Assembly (NCBI RefSeq): GCF_029227915.1
Contig: NC_079875.1
Location: forward strand, 31,131,501 to 31,195,500
Reading direction: 5' to 3'
DNA: 64,000 bases
Source of the DNA: Hydractinia symbiolongicarpus
Taxonomy: Eukaryota > Cnidaria > Hydrozoa > Anthoathecata > Hydractiniidae
Position 1 is the first letter of the stretch; every line of letters starts with the position of its first letter. The notes below the pieces were generated by a model, which did not search any database, was not told the origin of the DNA, and saw only the letters and a list, made by a program, of their open reading frames with translations. Below, piece by piece: positions 42,101 through 55,446 of the stretch. A program made the translations under genes and the position numbers.

Positions 42101-45100
42101 CAATACAAAAATCGCAGATATATAAGACACTCGTCTTTTTTAAATGCCTCGTTTATCAATTTTACGGCTCAAATATATAGAACCTGAGACGTTGTTGATC
42201 CTAAAGTACAAATGTCCTGTATCAATACGTAAAATCGCAAATGTATGACACTCGTCTCTTTCAAATGCCTCTTTTATCAATTGTACGGCTAAAATATATA
42301 GAACCTGAGACGAGGTTGTCGACCCTAACTGACAATTATCTTGTATAAATACGAGTAATCGCAAATATATACCACTCGCCTCTTTTAAATTCCTCGTTTA
42401 TCAGTTTTACGACTAAAATATGTAGAACCTGAGACGAGGTTGTCGACTCTAAATGACAATTATCTTGTATAAATACGAAGAATCGCAAATATATAACACT
42501 CGCCTCTTTTAAATGCCTCGTTTATCAATTCCACAGGTAAGTAAAAGACCCTGAGACGAAGTTGTCGACCCTAAAGTACAATTATCCTGCATTAATTCGA
42601 AAAATCGCAAATATATAAGACACTCGTCTATTTTAAATGCCTCCTTTATCAATTCCACGGTTAAGATATATGAACCTGAGACGAAGTTGTTGACCCTAAA
42701 TTACAAATATCTTGTATTAATACGAAATATCGCAAATATTTAACACTCGTCTCTTTTAAATGCCTCGTTTATCAATTTTACGGCTAAAATATATAGAACC
42801 TGAGACGTTGTTGACCCTAAAGTACATTCATCCTGTATCAATACAAAAAATCGCAAATATATAACACTCGTCTCTTTGAAATGCCTCGGTTATCAATTTT
42901 ACGGCTAAAATATATAGAACCTGAGACGAAGTTGTTGACCCTAAATGACAATTATCCTGTATCAATACAAAAATCGCAGATATATAAGACACTCGTCTCT
43001 TTAAATGCCTCGTTTATCAATTTTACGGCTCAAATATATAGAACCTGAGACGTTGTTGATCCTAAAGTACAATTGTCCTGTATTAATACGTAAAATTGCA
43101 AATATATAAATCTCGCCTCTTTTAAATGTCTCGTTTATTAATTCCACAGTTAAGTAAAAGACCCTGAGACGAAGTTTCGACCCTAAAGTATAATTATCCT
43201 GCATTAATACGAAAAATCGCAAATATATAAGACACTCATCTCTTTGAAATGCCTCGTTTATCAATTTTACGGCTAAAATATATAGAACCTGAGATGTTGT
43301 TGACCCTAAATGACATTATGTTGTATAAATACGAAGAATTGCAAATATATAACACTCGTCTCTTTGAAATTCCTCGTTTATCAATTTTACAGCTCAAATA
43401 TATAGAACCTGAGACGTTGTTGACCGTAAAGTACAATTATCCTGCATTAATACAAAAAATCGCAAATATATGAGACACTCGTCTTTTTTAAATACCTCGC
43501 TTATCAATTTTACGGCTGAAATATAAGAACCTGAAAGGAGGTTGTTGACCCTAAAGTACAATTGTCCTGTATCAATACGCAAAATCGCAAATGCATGACA
43601 CTCGTCTCTTTCAAATGCCTCCTTTATCAATTGTACGGCTAAAATATATACAACCTGAGACGAGGTTGTCGACCCTAAATGACAATTATCTTGTATAAAT
43701 ACGAGTAATCGCAAATATATAACACTCGTCTCTTTTAAATGCCTCGTTTATCAATTTTACGGCTCAAATATATAGAACCTGCGACGTTGTTGTTGACCCT
43801 AAATGACAATTATCTTGTATCAATACAAAAATCGCAAATATATGAGACATTCGTCTTTTTTAATGGCCTCGTTTATCAATTTTACGGCTAAAATATATAG
43901 AACCTGAGACGAGGTTGTCGACCCTAAATGACAATTATCTTGTATAAATACGAGTAATCGCAAATATATAACACTCGTTTCTTTGAAATGCCTCGTTTAT
44001 CAATTATACAGCTGAAATATATAGATCCTGAGACGAGGTTGCCGACCCTAAATGACAATCATCTTTTATCAATGCGAAAAATCGCAAATATATAACACTC
44101 GCCTCTTTTAAATGCCTCGTTTATTAGTTTTACGACTAAAATATGTAGGACCTGAGACGAGGTTGTCGACTCTAAATGACAATCATCTTGTATAAATACG
44201 AAGAATCGCAAATATATAACACTCGCCTCTTTTAAATCCCTCGTTTATCAATTCCACAGCTAAGTAAAAGACCCTGAGACGAAGTTGTCGACCCTAAAGT
44301 ACAATTATCCTGCATTAATTCGAAAAATCGCAAATATATAAGACACTCGTCTATTTTAAATGCCTCGTTTATCAATTCCACGGTCAAGATATATGAACCT
44401 GAGACGAAGTTGTTGACCCTAAATTACAAATATCTTGTATTAATACAAAATATCGCAAATATTTAACACTTGTCTCTTTTAAATGCCTCGTTTATCAATT
44501 TTACGGCTAAAATATATAGAACCTGAGACGTTGTTGACCCTAAAGTACATTTATCCTGTATCAATACAAAAAATCGCAAATATATGAGACACTCGTCTCT
44601 TTTAAATGTCTCTTTTATCAATTTTACGGCTCAAATATATAGAACCTGAGACGAGGTTGTCGACCCTAAATGACAATTATCTTGTATAAATACGAAGAAT
44701 CGCAAATATATAACAATCGTCTCTTTGAAGTGCCTCGTGTATCAATTTTACGGCTAAAATATATAGAACCTGAGACGAAGTTGTTGACCCTAAAGTACAA
44801 TTATCCTGTATCAATACAAAAAATCGCAAATACATGACACTCGTCCCTTTGAAATTCCTCGTTTATTAATTTTACGGCTCAAATATATAGAACCCGAGAA
44901 GTTGTTGACCCTAAATGACAATTATCTTGTATCAATACAAAAATCGCAGATATATAAGACACTCGTCTTTTTTAAATGGCTCTTTTATCAATTTTACGGC
45001 TCAAATATATAGAACCTGAGACGTTGTTGATCCTAAAGTACAAATGTCCTGTATCAATACGTAAAATCGCAAATGCATGACACTCGTCTCTTTCAAATGT

Positions 45101-47925
45101 ATCAACACAAAAATCGCAGATATATGAGAAACTTTTTACTTTGAAATGCCTCGTTTATCAATTATACAGCTGAAATATATAGATCCTGAGACGAGGTTAC
45201 CAACCCTAAATGACAATCATCTTTTATCAAGGCGAAAAATCGCAAATATATAACACTCGCCTCTTTTAAATTCCTCGTTTATCAGTTTTACGACTAAAAT
45301 ATGTAGAACCTGAGACGAGGTTGTCGACTCTAAATGACAATTATCTTGTATAAATACGAAAAATCGCAAATATATAGCACTCGCCTCTTTTAAATGCCTC
45401 GTTTATCAATTCCACAGCTAAGTAGAAGACCCTGAGACGAAGTTGTCGACCCTAAAGTACAATTATCCTGCATTAATTCGAAAAATCGCAAATATATAAG
45501 ACACTCGTCTATTTTAAATGCCTCCTTTATCAATTCCGCGGTTAAGATATATGAACCTGAGACGAAGTTGTTGACCCTAAATTACAAATATCTTGTATTA
45601 ATACGAAATATCGCAAATATTTAACACTCGTCTCTTTTAAATGCCTCGTTTATCAATTTTACGGCTAAAATATATAGAACCTGAGACGTTGTTGACCCTA
45701 AAGTACATTCATCCTGTATCAATACAAAAATCGCAGATATATAAGACACTCGCCTCTTTTAAATGCCTCGTTTATCAATTCCACAGCTAAGTAAAAGACC
45801 CTGAGACGAAGTTGTCGACCCTAAAGTACAATTATCCTGCATTAATTCGAAAAATCGCAAATATATAAGACACTCGTCTATTTTAAATGCCTCCTTTATC
45901 AATTCCACGGTTAAGATATATGAACCTGAGACGAAGTTGTTGACCCTAAATTACAAATATCTTGTATTAATACGAAATATCGCAAATATTTAACACTCGT
46001 CTCTTTGAAATGCCTCGGTTATCAATTTTACGGCTAAAATATATAGAACCTGAGACGACGTTGTTGACCCTAAATGACAATTATCCTGTATCAATACAAA
46101 AATCGCAGATATATAAGACACTCGTCTCATTTAAATGCCTCGTTTATCAATTTTACGGCTCAAATATATAGAACCTGAGACGTTGTTGATCCTAAAGTAC
46201 AATTGTCCTGTATTAATACGTAAAATTGCAAATATATAAATCTCGCCTCTTTTAAATGCCTCGTTTATTAATTCCACAGTTAAGTAGAAGACCCTGAGAC
46301 GAAGTTTCGACCCTAAAGTACAATTATCCTGCATTAATACGAAAAATCGCAAATATATAAGACACTAATCTCTTTGAAATGCCTCGTTTATCAATTTTAC
46401 GGCTAAAATATATAGAACCTGAGATGTTGTTGACCCTAAATGACATTATGTTGTATAAATATGAAGAATCGCAAATATATAACACTCGTCTCTTTAAAAT
46501 TCCTCGTTTATCAATTTTACGGCTCAAATATATAGAACCTGAGACGTTGTTGACCCTAAAGTACAATTATCCTGCATTAATACAAAAAATCGCAAATATA
46601 TGAGACACTCGTCTTTTTTAAATACCTCGCTTATCAATTTTACGGCTGAAATATAAGAACCTGAAAGGAGGTTGTTGACCCTAAAGTACAATTGTCCTGT
46701 ATCAATACGTAAAATTGCAAATATATAAATCTCGCCTCTTTTAAATGCCTCGTTTATTAATTCCACAGTTAAGTAGAAGACCCTGAGACGAAGTTTCGAC
46801 CCTAAAGTACAATTATCCTGCATTAATACGAAAAATCGCAAATATATAAGACACTAATCTCTTTGAAATGCCTCGTTTATCAATTTTACGGCTAAAATAT
46901 ATAGAACCTGAGATGTTGTTGACCCTAAATGACATTATGTTGTATAAATATGAAGAATCGCAAATATATAACACTCGTCTCTTTAAAATTCCTCGTTTAT
47001 CAATTTTACGGCTCAAATATATAGAACCTGAGACGTTGTTGACCCTAAAGTACAATTATCCTGCATTAATACAAAAAATCGCAAATATATGAGACACTCG
47101 TCTTTTTTAAATACCTCGCTTATCAATTTTACGGCTGAAATATAAGAACCTGAAAGGAGGTTGTTGACCCTAAAGTACAATTGTCCTGTATCAATACGTA
47201 AAATCGCAAATGCATGACACTCGTCTCTTTCACATGCCTCCTTTATCAATTGTACGGCTAAAATATGTAGAACCTGAGACGAGGTTGTCGACCCTAAATG
47301 ACAATTATCTTGTATAAATACGAGTAATCGCAAATATATAACACTTTTCTCTTTTAAATGCCTCGTTTATCAATTTTACGGCTCAAATATATAGAACCTG
47401 AGACGTTGTTGTTGACCCTAAATGACAATTATCTTGTATCAATACAAAAATCGCAAAAATATGAGACATTCGTCTTTTTTAATGGCATCGTTTATCAATT
47501 TTACGGCTAAAATATATAGAACCTGAGACGAGGTTGTCGACCCTAAATGACAATTATCTTGTATAAATACGAGTAATCGCAAATATATAACACTCGTTTC
47601 TTTGAAATGCCTCGTTTATCAATTTTACGGCTGAAATATAAGAACCTGAAAGGAGGTTGTTGACCCTAAAGTACAATTGTCCTGTATCAATACGTAAAAT
47701 CGCAAATGCATGACACTCGTCTCTTTCAAATGCCTCCTTTATCAATTGTACGGCTAAAATATATAGAACCTGAGACGAGGTTGTCGACCCTAAATGACAA
47801 TTATCTTGTATCAATACAAAAATCGCAAATATATGAGACACTCGTCTTTTTTAATGGCCTCGTTTATCAGTTTTACGGCTCAAATATATAGAACCGGAGA
47901 CGTTGTTGGTCCTAAAGTACAACAA
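39140..47925 (+). repeat. ~120-bp satellite, roughly 70 monomers
   Basis: Every monomer has the order CCTCGTTTATCAATT, a variable TTTACGGCTAAAATATA or CCACAGCTAAGTAAAA segment, GAACCTGAGACG, GACCCTAAA, ATTATC(C/T)TGTAT, AATCGCAAATATAT and CACTCGTCTC. Period is about 120-125 bases, exactly 120 for adjacent monomers at 40425 and 40545. At least two monomer classes alternate (the TTTACGG type and the CCACAG type). Because 120 is a multiple of three, some runs stay open in both strands and mimic repetitive proteins, but there is no sign of coding selection. The right end meets a dispersed repeat at 47922. Confidence 0.95.
46113..47090 (+). repeat. Higher-order repeat: 489-bp block in two near-identical copies
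   Basis: Landmarks such as GACACTAATC occur at 46361 and 46850, and matching open frames start exactly 489 bases apart (46379 and 46868). The block spans four monomers, and the two copies are almost identical although neighbouring monomers are diverged. That marks a recent block duplication. A related block lies around 43000-43480. Confidence 0.88.
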
Positions 47926-48010
47926 GACGTATGATATACGCAAACAACCTCGTAAATGAAGTTTACGAAAAGCTGTCTAACAGATTGTGATTTCTGTTAC
48001 GAAGACACGA
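47922..48010 (+). repeat. Dispersed repeat at the satellite edge
   Basis: This is the inverted partner of 31950-32045. It begins exactly where the last monomer breaks off, so the edge of the satellite coincides with the edge of another repeat. Confidence 0.75.
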
Positions 48011-49295
48011 CATATTTTGCTATTCAGATAGGCAATAATATTTGTTACACACTATGCAATTATTTTTCAAAATTGATTTGTGAGATCTTCTTGAACTGAA
48101 AATTCTTCGAAAGTGAAGCCCAGAAGAGGAAAGCAGAAAAATGATAGTCGATGAAAGGCTAGTTAGTGTTAGTGTTTTTAACGTAGCCTTCCCACGCATA
48201 GACCCTATCAAGGTAGGTTTCCATAGGGTTGGGCAGCAGTGTAGCGAATCTATGGGCTAAACCAACCTCGTTCTCAGGGCATTTTGGCTTTTTTAGTATT
48301 GGAACGGCGAAACATGAAGCAACAAACAACGAAATTGCATTAGGTCGATCAGTTTCTTCGTCCCCCGCCACCTGCGTATGAAAGGGTAGATAAAAATTCA
48401 GTAAAGGGATGGAAGAATTACAATTTTTTTACGGATTTCATGGATGAATCCGGCTGAGACAAGTTCTTCTCCGTTCATGTACTTTTTCTTGTATTTACAT
48501 AGGTTAGCGATGTATTAACACTGTTTAAAATATAATTCCCTCGACCCTAACACTAACCCACGGGCCAGGGTATCAATTGGAACGGGGTTATATTGCTAAC
48601 TATTTACATAACAGAATCGCTACTATTTTTGAAAAATAATAGGTTCAATGGGTCGCAAATTTTGACGTTTTTCACAAAGGTTTCAGAAATCTCGCGAAAG
48701 TTTATTCTTCACGAAGTTTAATCCCCCCTTACAGTACGCCCCTCGATCAGCGTAATTATTTTGTAGAATCGCGGGGAGCAGGGAAAACTTTCTAGGCAAT
48801 ATGTTAGTTTTGTGTTAAGTATCAACTTCTAATGTATCAGGGAAAACTTAGACAAATTTTAAAGATGGACTTAACCAAGCTATAAAAAAAGAATGGGAAT
48901 CAGGTTGACGGTAGCCCGCATATGCTAGGTGATCTTGTCCTGCGGTATGTTAAGAATAAAGTGGCAGGCGCTAGAATCTTTTTGTTTTCTTCTCTACCCT
49001 CATTGTTCTCCTTATAATAAAATTTCTTATCGACCAGAGGGGTATTGAAGAAGCATATTTTTAAAATTTTTTTAATTTCATCTAATATGGCTATAATAAC
49101 TAATTATTCCTTACAATAGTATATGTAAAATGTCATTTTTACTTCAACGTTTCGCGTCATAAAACTGTTCCAAATAGCACATTTTAAAACCATAATTCTG
49201 CCATTTTACCCCCTGAAAAGTAAGATGGTTTGCCCTGGTCAATAAGCTGGATATATACGGCCCAAAAGTCTAGAAGGACGTGGTGTATCTAAAAA
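48011..49295. other. Gene-free stretch upstream of the RPA-like gene
   Basis: I see no convincing gene. Minus-strand frames at 48211-48020 and 48371-48159 are short and lack motifs. A TATATA-containing segment near 49250 (GGATATATACGG) is suitably placed to be the promoter of the gene that starts at 49301, but this is only positional. Confidence 0.5.
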
Positions 49296-49300
49296 GAAAC

Positions 49301-50971
49301 ATGTCGCAACAACGAAAAAAGTCAGCGAAGAGTAAGCAATAGATTTTATACACTCTTGCACACAGTTTTTTACAGAATCTTTCGCGATTTGCTACTACTA
49401 AAGCAAATTTTGTATCAGGGTAGAATTTTCTTTGTATAGTGCTTTTTCTGAGCGACTATATTTAGGGAACCCCTTTTTATAAAAATACAGCATGTGTTAT
49501 TCCTGATTTACAATAAAATATTTAGATATAACTTCACTACAGTTTTTCACGATTTCCCTTTCGCAAGAGATTTCCCAACGTGTGACAAAAATATATCTCG
49601 ATTTTATAGATCCTGATACTTCAAAGTCAATCCAACCTGTGACTACTCCTCCGACGTCAAGCCAGCAACCTGGAACCCCTCCGTATGTTTCTGGAGCTAG
49701 TCGTGTGCAGCTCACACGACAAAATAACGGTATGTCAGTTCAATTCGGTTTGTTTTTTCACCAGATGCCTGCAACGTTTGAGATTACCAGCCAGGAACTA
49801 AAACAGAACTTCATTTTTTTAGTAAAATTTTTTGGCGGTTTGGTTCATTTAAAACAAGTTGGCAGAATTTACTTTGTCAGATCGATATAAAAAATTAATT
49901 TTAAGGCTTTAAAAAAGTTCATCTTCAGCCCACCATTCTCTGAAGGTATATTTCAGAATTTATTTAGACTGTATGGTTGCCTATGTACAAAATCTTTCAC
50001 CAGAAAAAAGAAGCAAAAGAAATCCAAACTGTCGATACTATAACATGCAGTTACAGACAAACGACGGAAGTTTTGAAGCTGTCTGTTACAAACCTGAGGC
50101 AAAAAGGTTATTTGAGGAATCATGTACACAGAAATCAGCAATAAAGTTAACACGGTTCAAAAGAAAGGCAAACTATAAAAATAATTTGATACAAGATATC
50201 GAAATTGGAAAATTCACAACAGTGTCTGGGGATACTGCTAATTTCCCATATGTAGGATTGAAAAAAGATGTGGCACAACTCACCACAGTCGTGGATATAA
50301 AATATCATGGTTATGACAAACAAATGGTGTCTGTGGAAGGCTACAACAATGTCAATGAATGCTACCAGTCTGCGTATAGTCAATTCAGCTCCAAGAAAGA
50401 AGTTTACTTCAATGACGATACCAATGCTATTGTCCTGACACTATGGGATGATGGCATAAATCTTGTTCCTCGAAGTGGGACATATAAATTATCTAATGTA
50501 ATTGTGAGGTGTTTGGAATCTTACAAGGATGAGCCTGTTATTATCAGCACAGTGTCGAGCACGGTGATTGAGATTTCAGTGGTTAACATCAAGCAAATGA
50601 TGCCAGCTTTTACAATCAATCGCATAAAGAAATTCCCAATTCTGGATTTTAACATATCAGCAAGAAACAAAAAGTGTCCCAAATGCAAGACAAATGCTGC
50701 TGCCGATTCGCTGACTGATTTTTTCAAATGCATTTCGTGCTCGTCTTTTTCAAGATATTCAAAACTTGAAACTATGCGAACAGTCAAAGTAACATTTGAA
50801 GAAGACAAAGAAAAGGAGGTAACAATATTTGGGATGCAGCTGCAAGATTATTGTGCACATTTTGGGATCAGCGTGAATGACGAAGATGCCATAACTGAAA
50901 GTTTTCTAAAAAACGAAAAATCAAGTGCTGTAGTTAATCGACAGGATGTGTGTGTTGCTTTTAAACATTAA
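49301..50971 (+). CDS. RPA/OB-fold-like single-strand-binding protein with zinc ribbon (three-exon model)
   Basis: Model: exon 1 49301-49331 (starts MSQQRKKSAK), exon 2 49610-49729, exon 3 49968-50971. Donors are GTAAGC (49332) and GTATGT (49730); acceptors end TTTTATAG (49609) and TATTTAG (49967). Both joins keep frame, giving about 384 residues. The last exon alone is a 332-codon open frame, uninterrupted. It opens with an OB-fold-like stretch (YVQNLSPEKRSKRNPNCRYY, MQLQTNDGSFEAVCY). A second OB-like part follows (EVYFNDDTNAIVLTLWDDG), then a C-x2-C-x14-C-x2-C zinc ribbon (KCPKCKT ... FKCISC, 50674-50740), as in the large RPA subunit's C-terminal domain. Such proteins bind single-stranded DNA. 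Helentrons are known to encode RPA-like proteins, so this may be a transposon gene rather than host RPA. Intact frame and splice sites suggest recent function. Confidence 0.7.
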
Positions 50972-51336
50972 CCAACTCAAAACTTTTATGAACACTTTTC
51001 AGTTATTATTGGTTGTTGTTTTTTGTTAACTTTGTGCACTTATGCATTTTATGTTATATATTTGTGGGTAATTACTAACTATAGCTAGCTATAAGTGGCT
51101 CTACCTATATCTCTATCTTGTAACATTTCACAAAGGAACGAAAAAACTTACTTTCTTGTAGCCAGCACACGAAATTGCACTCTAGCTAAAACTACCACTC
51201 ATATTTTGTTCGTAAATCAGTCATTGACACTGTAAGTGACTGGTTGGTTTTATATTTGATATGATAATGTTTAGATAGCAATAGATTTTGTTCTCAATAA
51301 CATTTGCAGAGACAACATCCTGTTCTCCTTAATTAG

Positions 51337-51703
51337 GCGGACGTCACAAATATTTGGTGTTAGAGTCACCGACCGACCCTAATTTTTGATCGAAATTTTT
51401 GATATACTGAGTCGGAAAAACTAAAATGACAAAAAAATATACGCTGGTTGTCTCCTCACAGCCATTACCCACCATTATTGTTGTGCTTCGCTTTAAAATG
51501 CGAAAAGGGTTCTGAGAACTAGTTGAAAACGGCGCGCGGAAACTCTATTTAAACGAGGTGCCAAAGTTATCATTAAATATCGGCGATTTAATGGCTGGAG
51601 GGTTGGATACAATTTTTCGAATTTTTGAGTTATCATTCGCCGACCGACCGACTTTATTTTTGGTCCTCAAATGACTCTAACACCAGATATTTGTGACGTC
51701 CGC
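51337..51703. mobile_element. MITE with ~32-bp terminal inverted repeats
   Basis: The left end GCGGACGTCACAAATATTTG... continues to ...GTTAGAGTCA. The right end is its reverse complement over about 32 bases with one mismatch (ATATCTGG). Both arms are followed inwards by CGACCGACC-type sequence, extending partial symmetry. The element is about 367 bases and has no transposase. A target-site duplication is not clear. Confidence 0.78.
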
Positions 51704-51709
51704 TTTAGT

Positions 51710-54700
51710 CAGTATCATCGGTCTGTGTGTCTGCCATTATTTTTCGTTGCCCGTATTTTTTATTAAATCAGCGTTTTGGATTGTACTGATTTATATTATC
51801 GATGTTGGAAATGTGTTATAGTGCATTATCGATTTTACGTGTTTTTAACTAATAACATCTCGAAGCCAATTTTTTTATTAAGTACGTAGAACTAACTCAC
51901 TTTATTAACCTGCAGTTAACATTCGATTACTCGTCTATCGTGTGATATAGTTACGTATCGATATTCTCGCAAAATAGGATAAATCGCGCGGATTGTATTC
52001 GGCGAAAGTTTCTTTTTGCTTCTAAATGAGGCTCACACGAGCCAAAATGTTTTCGCTGAACTAAGTTATGTTGTTCTGCCCAATCTTTGGACATAAAAAA
52101 GCAGTCTTACGAACTGGGCAGGGGCGTCACAAGATTGGGCAGAAGACCATGCTTGGCTCATCTTCAGACGCATTTTAGATTTTAAAGAAGGGATGTGCCA
52201 CACAAGCTCTGTTGTTTGCAAGACGCAACAAATATTCTCAGGCACTAAAACATATTTGGGGTATGTACACAAAAAACAAAAATATTGAATTGACTAGGTC
52301 AGTTTTGGGACTCAATAAAAATCATTACTAGCTAGCTGTAGCTAGCACGTATTATACATTTAGTATTTATATACAGCTTGTAGTAGCTGGATGAGAAGTT
52401 TAGCTAGCTATAGCCAGCTAATATGTGGTTGAAGTCTTAAAGACGGGGCGTGTTCCAAGATCGGGCAGAGCAATGTCACGTGAAAATGCTCCTTCTGCTC
52501 AGAACATTGAATATATATAGTATCGTATGGTTGTCGTTGCTAGATCTGTTCAATCAGCTTCAAAAACGTCTTTTTCAGATGATCATCATCAAACATAATG
52601 AACTGTCTGTGGTTTCTCATATTAAAAGAGTTTTGAATATTGAGTTTGACTTAAACCATTCTCATCTCAAACATGCACTAGAAGACATTATATATTGTAA
52701 CTTATTTTCGTAGTAATCGAGGGAAGTTACGCATGCGCCTGATAGCGCATGCTTGAAAAGAACTTTCCCACCCATTTTTACTCACAAGTCAATTCTATTC
52801 GTACGGGTTACACGACCCGCCCACCCTTCCCTGTAAGTTGAGGAAATTACTCAGAAAGTAATATTAAGATTGGCTGAGTGACATAGAATCTTATACCTAT
52901 CTATACGGTTTCTTCCGGAAAAATAGACGAAGTCAATTCCCTTTGGCTCGGGATAACTGGAAGTTTTTATCCTGGAATCGGTATAAGACTCAAATGTATA
53001 ATCTCGGCAAGGTAACAAGTCTTAAAATGCTTACACGAGCTAAGAATAATTGTGGTACTATTAAGAAGTATAGACGGAAAGTCCGTAAGAAAATTGTTGT
53101 TATTGTAACCTGAGTTGTGTTGTAATTATATACTATTGAGTATATTGGGAATTGTAAATACGTACGAATACCGAAGATGACTCCACTCACTAAATTTTAT
53201 TTCTCGAATAGCGTCCTAAGTCTTGAAGAGATTACGTGGACAATAAGGCTCTTATTTTCGGTTGAACAAAGTGAATAAGAAAATAAGCTCGTCTTCTTAA
53301 CCTCTTTATCAAATCAAAGTACAGATTACGCAGTGTTTATTACCGTGACTGAATGAGTGTTCAATGACATGTGTATAGAGAAAACCTGCGAAAGACGTAA
53401 AACAAACCTTAGCAGATAGATCGAAAATTACTTTGTATGAAAATTCGCGTTCATTTTGATTTCTTTTTTTTGTGTGTCAAAATTGTCCTTTAGCAGCATT
53501 TTAACTTAGCGGTTTAAGTTAGAAAAAATGAAAATTAGAGAAATGTTTTTTTCGCTTGCAAGGTCCCATTCCAAAAGGTGATACTATCAAAGGAAAATTA
53601 ATGACAGGCTAGGACCTCGTTATTGCGAAGTGAACTAGGCCACGTGTCACTTTTTTTCTAAAAAAATAATTTTTTATTCATTTTTCGAAGCATTTAAATA
53701 TCGTGGTTGTGTTGAAGATCCTTTTTTCGCGCATTTTATTTTCGCGGTTTCGAGAACTCGACCGCGAAACCGCAAAATTTTCATGCCGCATTTTTTCTAT
53801 TTAGACACTTCTTATTTCTCTTCGACTTCCATATCTAGACTCTTTTTTTGGTGAAAAATGAATGTGTGGCCAAACTTTCGTTGTATGGACAAAACTCGCA
53901 ATCAAAAGACGCAATGAAAAAAACGTTTTGAATAAAAAATACAAAGTACAATACAATTGCATACATACAATCACATATGTCAAGAAAAGATGCAATAAAA
54001 ATGTGCTTTCGAGCTAATATTCAATGTTTCCTCAAGGAAATTTTACACATTGTCGAAAAAAACAGGATAAAAAAGTAATCGTAATTGTTGGCAAATCATA
54101 ACTTAAAACCAAATATTCAGCAAAGCTTGCAACATTATGTTTGAAATCTAGACCAGGTACACAAAAAGATAATTTCGTCATAGATCAAGAGCACTCACGG
54201 AGACCATTGCATTCTCAGTCTAAACAAAATTAAATAAAAAATGTTATTTGTTTATAATATAAACTACTGTGTATAGTGTTTCATATTGTCATCGTGTATC
54301 ACTTTCACAACTTAGCAAGGTTTACATATATACATTCATTTGATATTTGTTTCATTGTTGAAAAGGTAGTATAATGCTTTTTTCAGTTCATGCTCTGTAA
54401 TGATCTTCAAACATTTATTGATATATTTTGGTAGCTATTAAGATTTGTTTCCGATCAGTTACTTGTAAAATGATGTAATATCTCTGACTATAATCCAATA
54501 AAGTTCTTGATTATTATAGAATGTGTAATATAAAGTTGAAAGGTATATTATACAAATCTTTCATTCATACAAGCGTAAATTTAACACTGCCAATCAGCCA
54601 GGCATCAGGCAAAGAAAATTCTTTAACAACTGTATGTTAATCCAATAATAACCTTGCTTGTGTTTGTGAAAGTGTTCAATATCATTTTATACATTTTTTT

Positions 54701-55440
54701 ACAGAACATGCAGAACACAATAAAATACAATACGAAATACAAAATTGTTATTGAATTTTAATTATATTAAATGTTTTTGGATATAATTCAAGATTATATA
54801 GCATTATATAGTTTAAAAAATTCACGACATTTGGCACAAAAAAGCTTATATAGTTACTGAATATGGTCACTATTTATATAAAGACTTGAAAATTCAATGA
54901 AAACCTAAAACCTCAGACAATAATGAAAATGAAGATTTCTCAAGGTTATTCATATCTGTGCATTATTGATTTCACAAAATCCATGATTTTATAATTTACA
55001 TATACCTACTGGGGAAAGGTTGGGAAAATATGAAAATCTAAATAAGTATTTACCAAAAAAATTATAACTGAATAATGCATTCTACCCTTGAGACAACGTA
55101 ATTACACAAAGAATGTACAATGCAATAGATTCTGAGATTATATCAAATTAGGCAAAGTGACAATTGTCACAACTCAATACTCTGAAAAGCTTTAATGAGA
55201 ATAAAAACATAATTATTTGAAGAAAAATAATTATTTAAGGAAACAAACTCAATAAAATCTCTGAAGAAACTTAACAACATCCCCCTCCCCCCCTAACTTT
55301 TTTACCCGGTAAATTGAATAAAGAAATATGTTTCATGCTCAAAATAAGGGCATCTAAGGAGTTAAAAATTAAATAAGAAAAACGTTGTAAAATGTTATTG
55401 AAGACGTATCGTATTCCATCACTCCGCAAATTTCATCCAA
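51710..55440. other. Gene-free AT-rich stretch
   Basis: I see no gene. A small hairpin with a 9-base stem (GCGGTTTCG and CGAAACCGC) lies near 53738-53775. Short frames at 52450-52713 and elsewhere have no motifs. Confidence 0.55.
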
Positions 55441-55446
55441 TGTATA

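Noticed and set aside
39140-47925. Repeat-spacer regularity reminiscent of a CRISPR array
   Set aside because: Whole ~120-bp monomers are conserved with no unique spacers, and the sequence is from an animal genome.
48540-48565. Telomere-like CCCTAA/ACCCTAAC-type bases, also suggested by GACCCTAAA in satellite monomers
   Set aside because: No tandem (TTAGGG)n or related array exists; these are isolated hexamer-like matches.
52040-52460. Repeated GGGCAGA-type motifs around 52110-52470
   Set aside because: Only short matches with no consistent order, so not enough to define a repeat.
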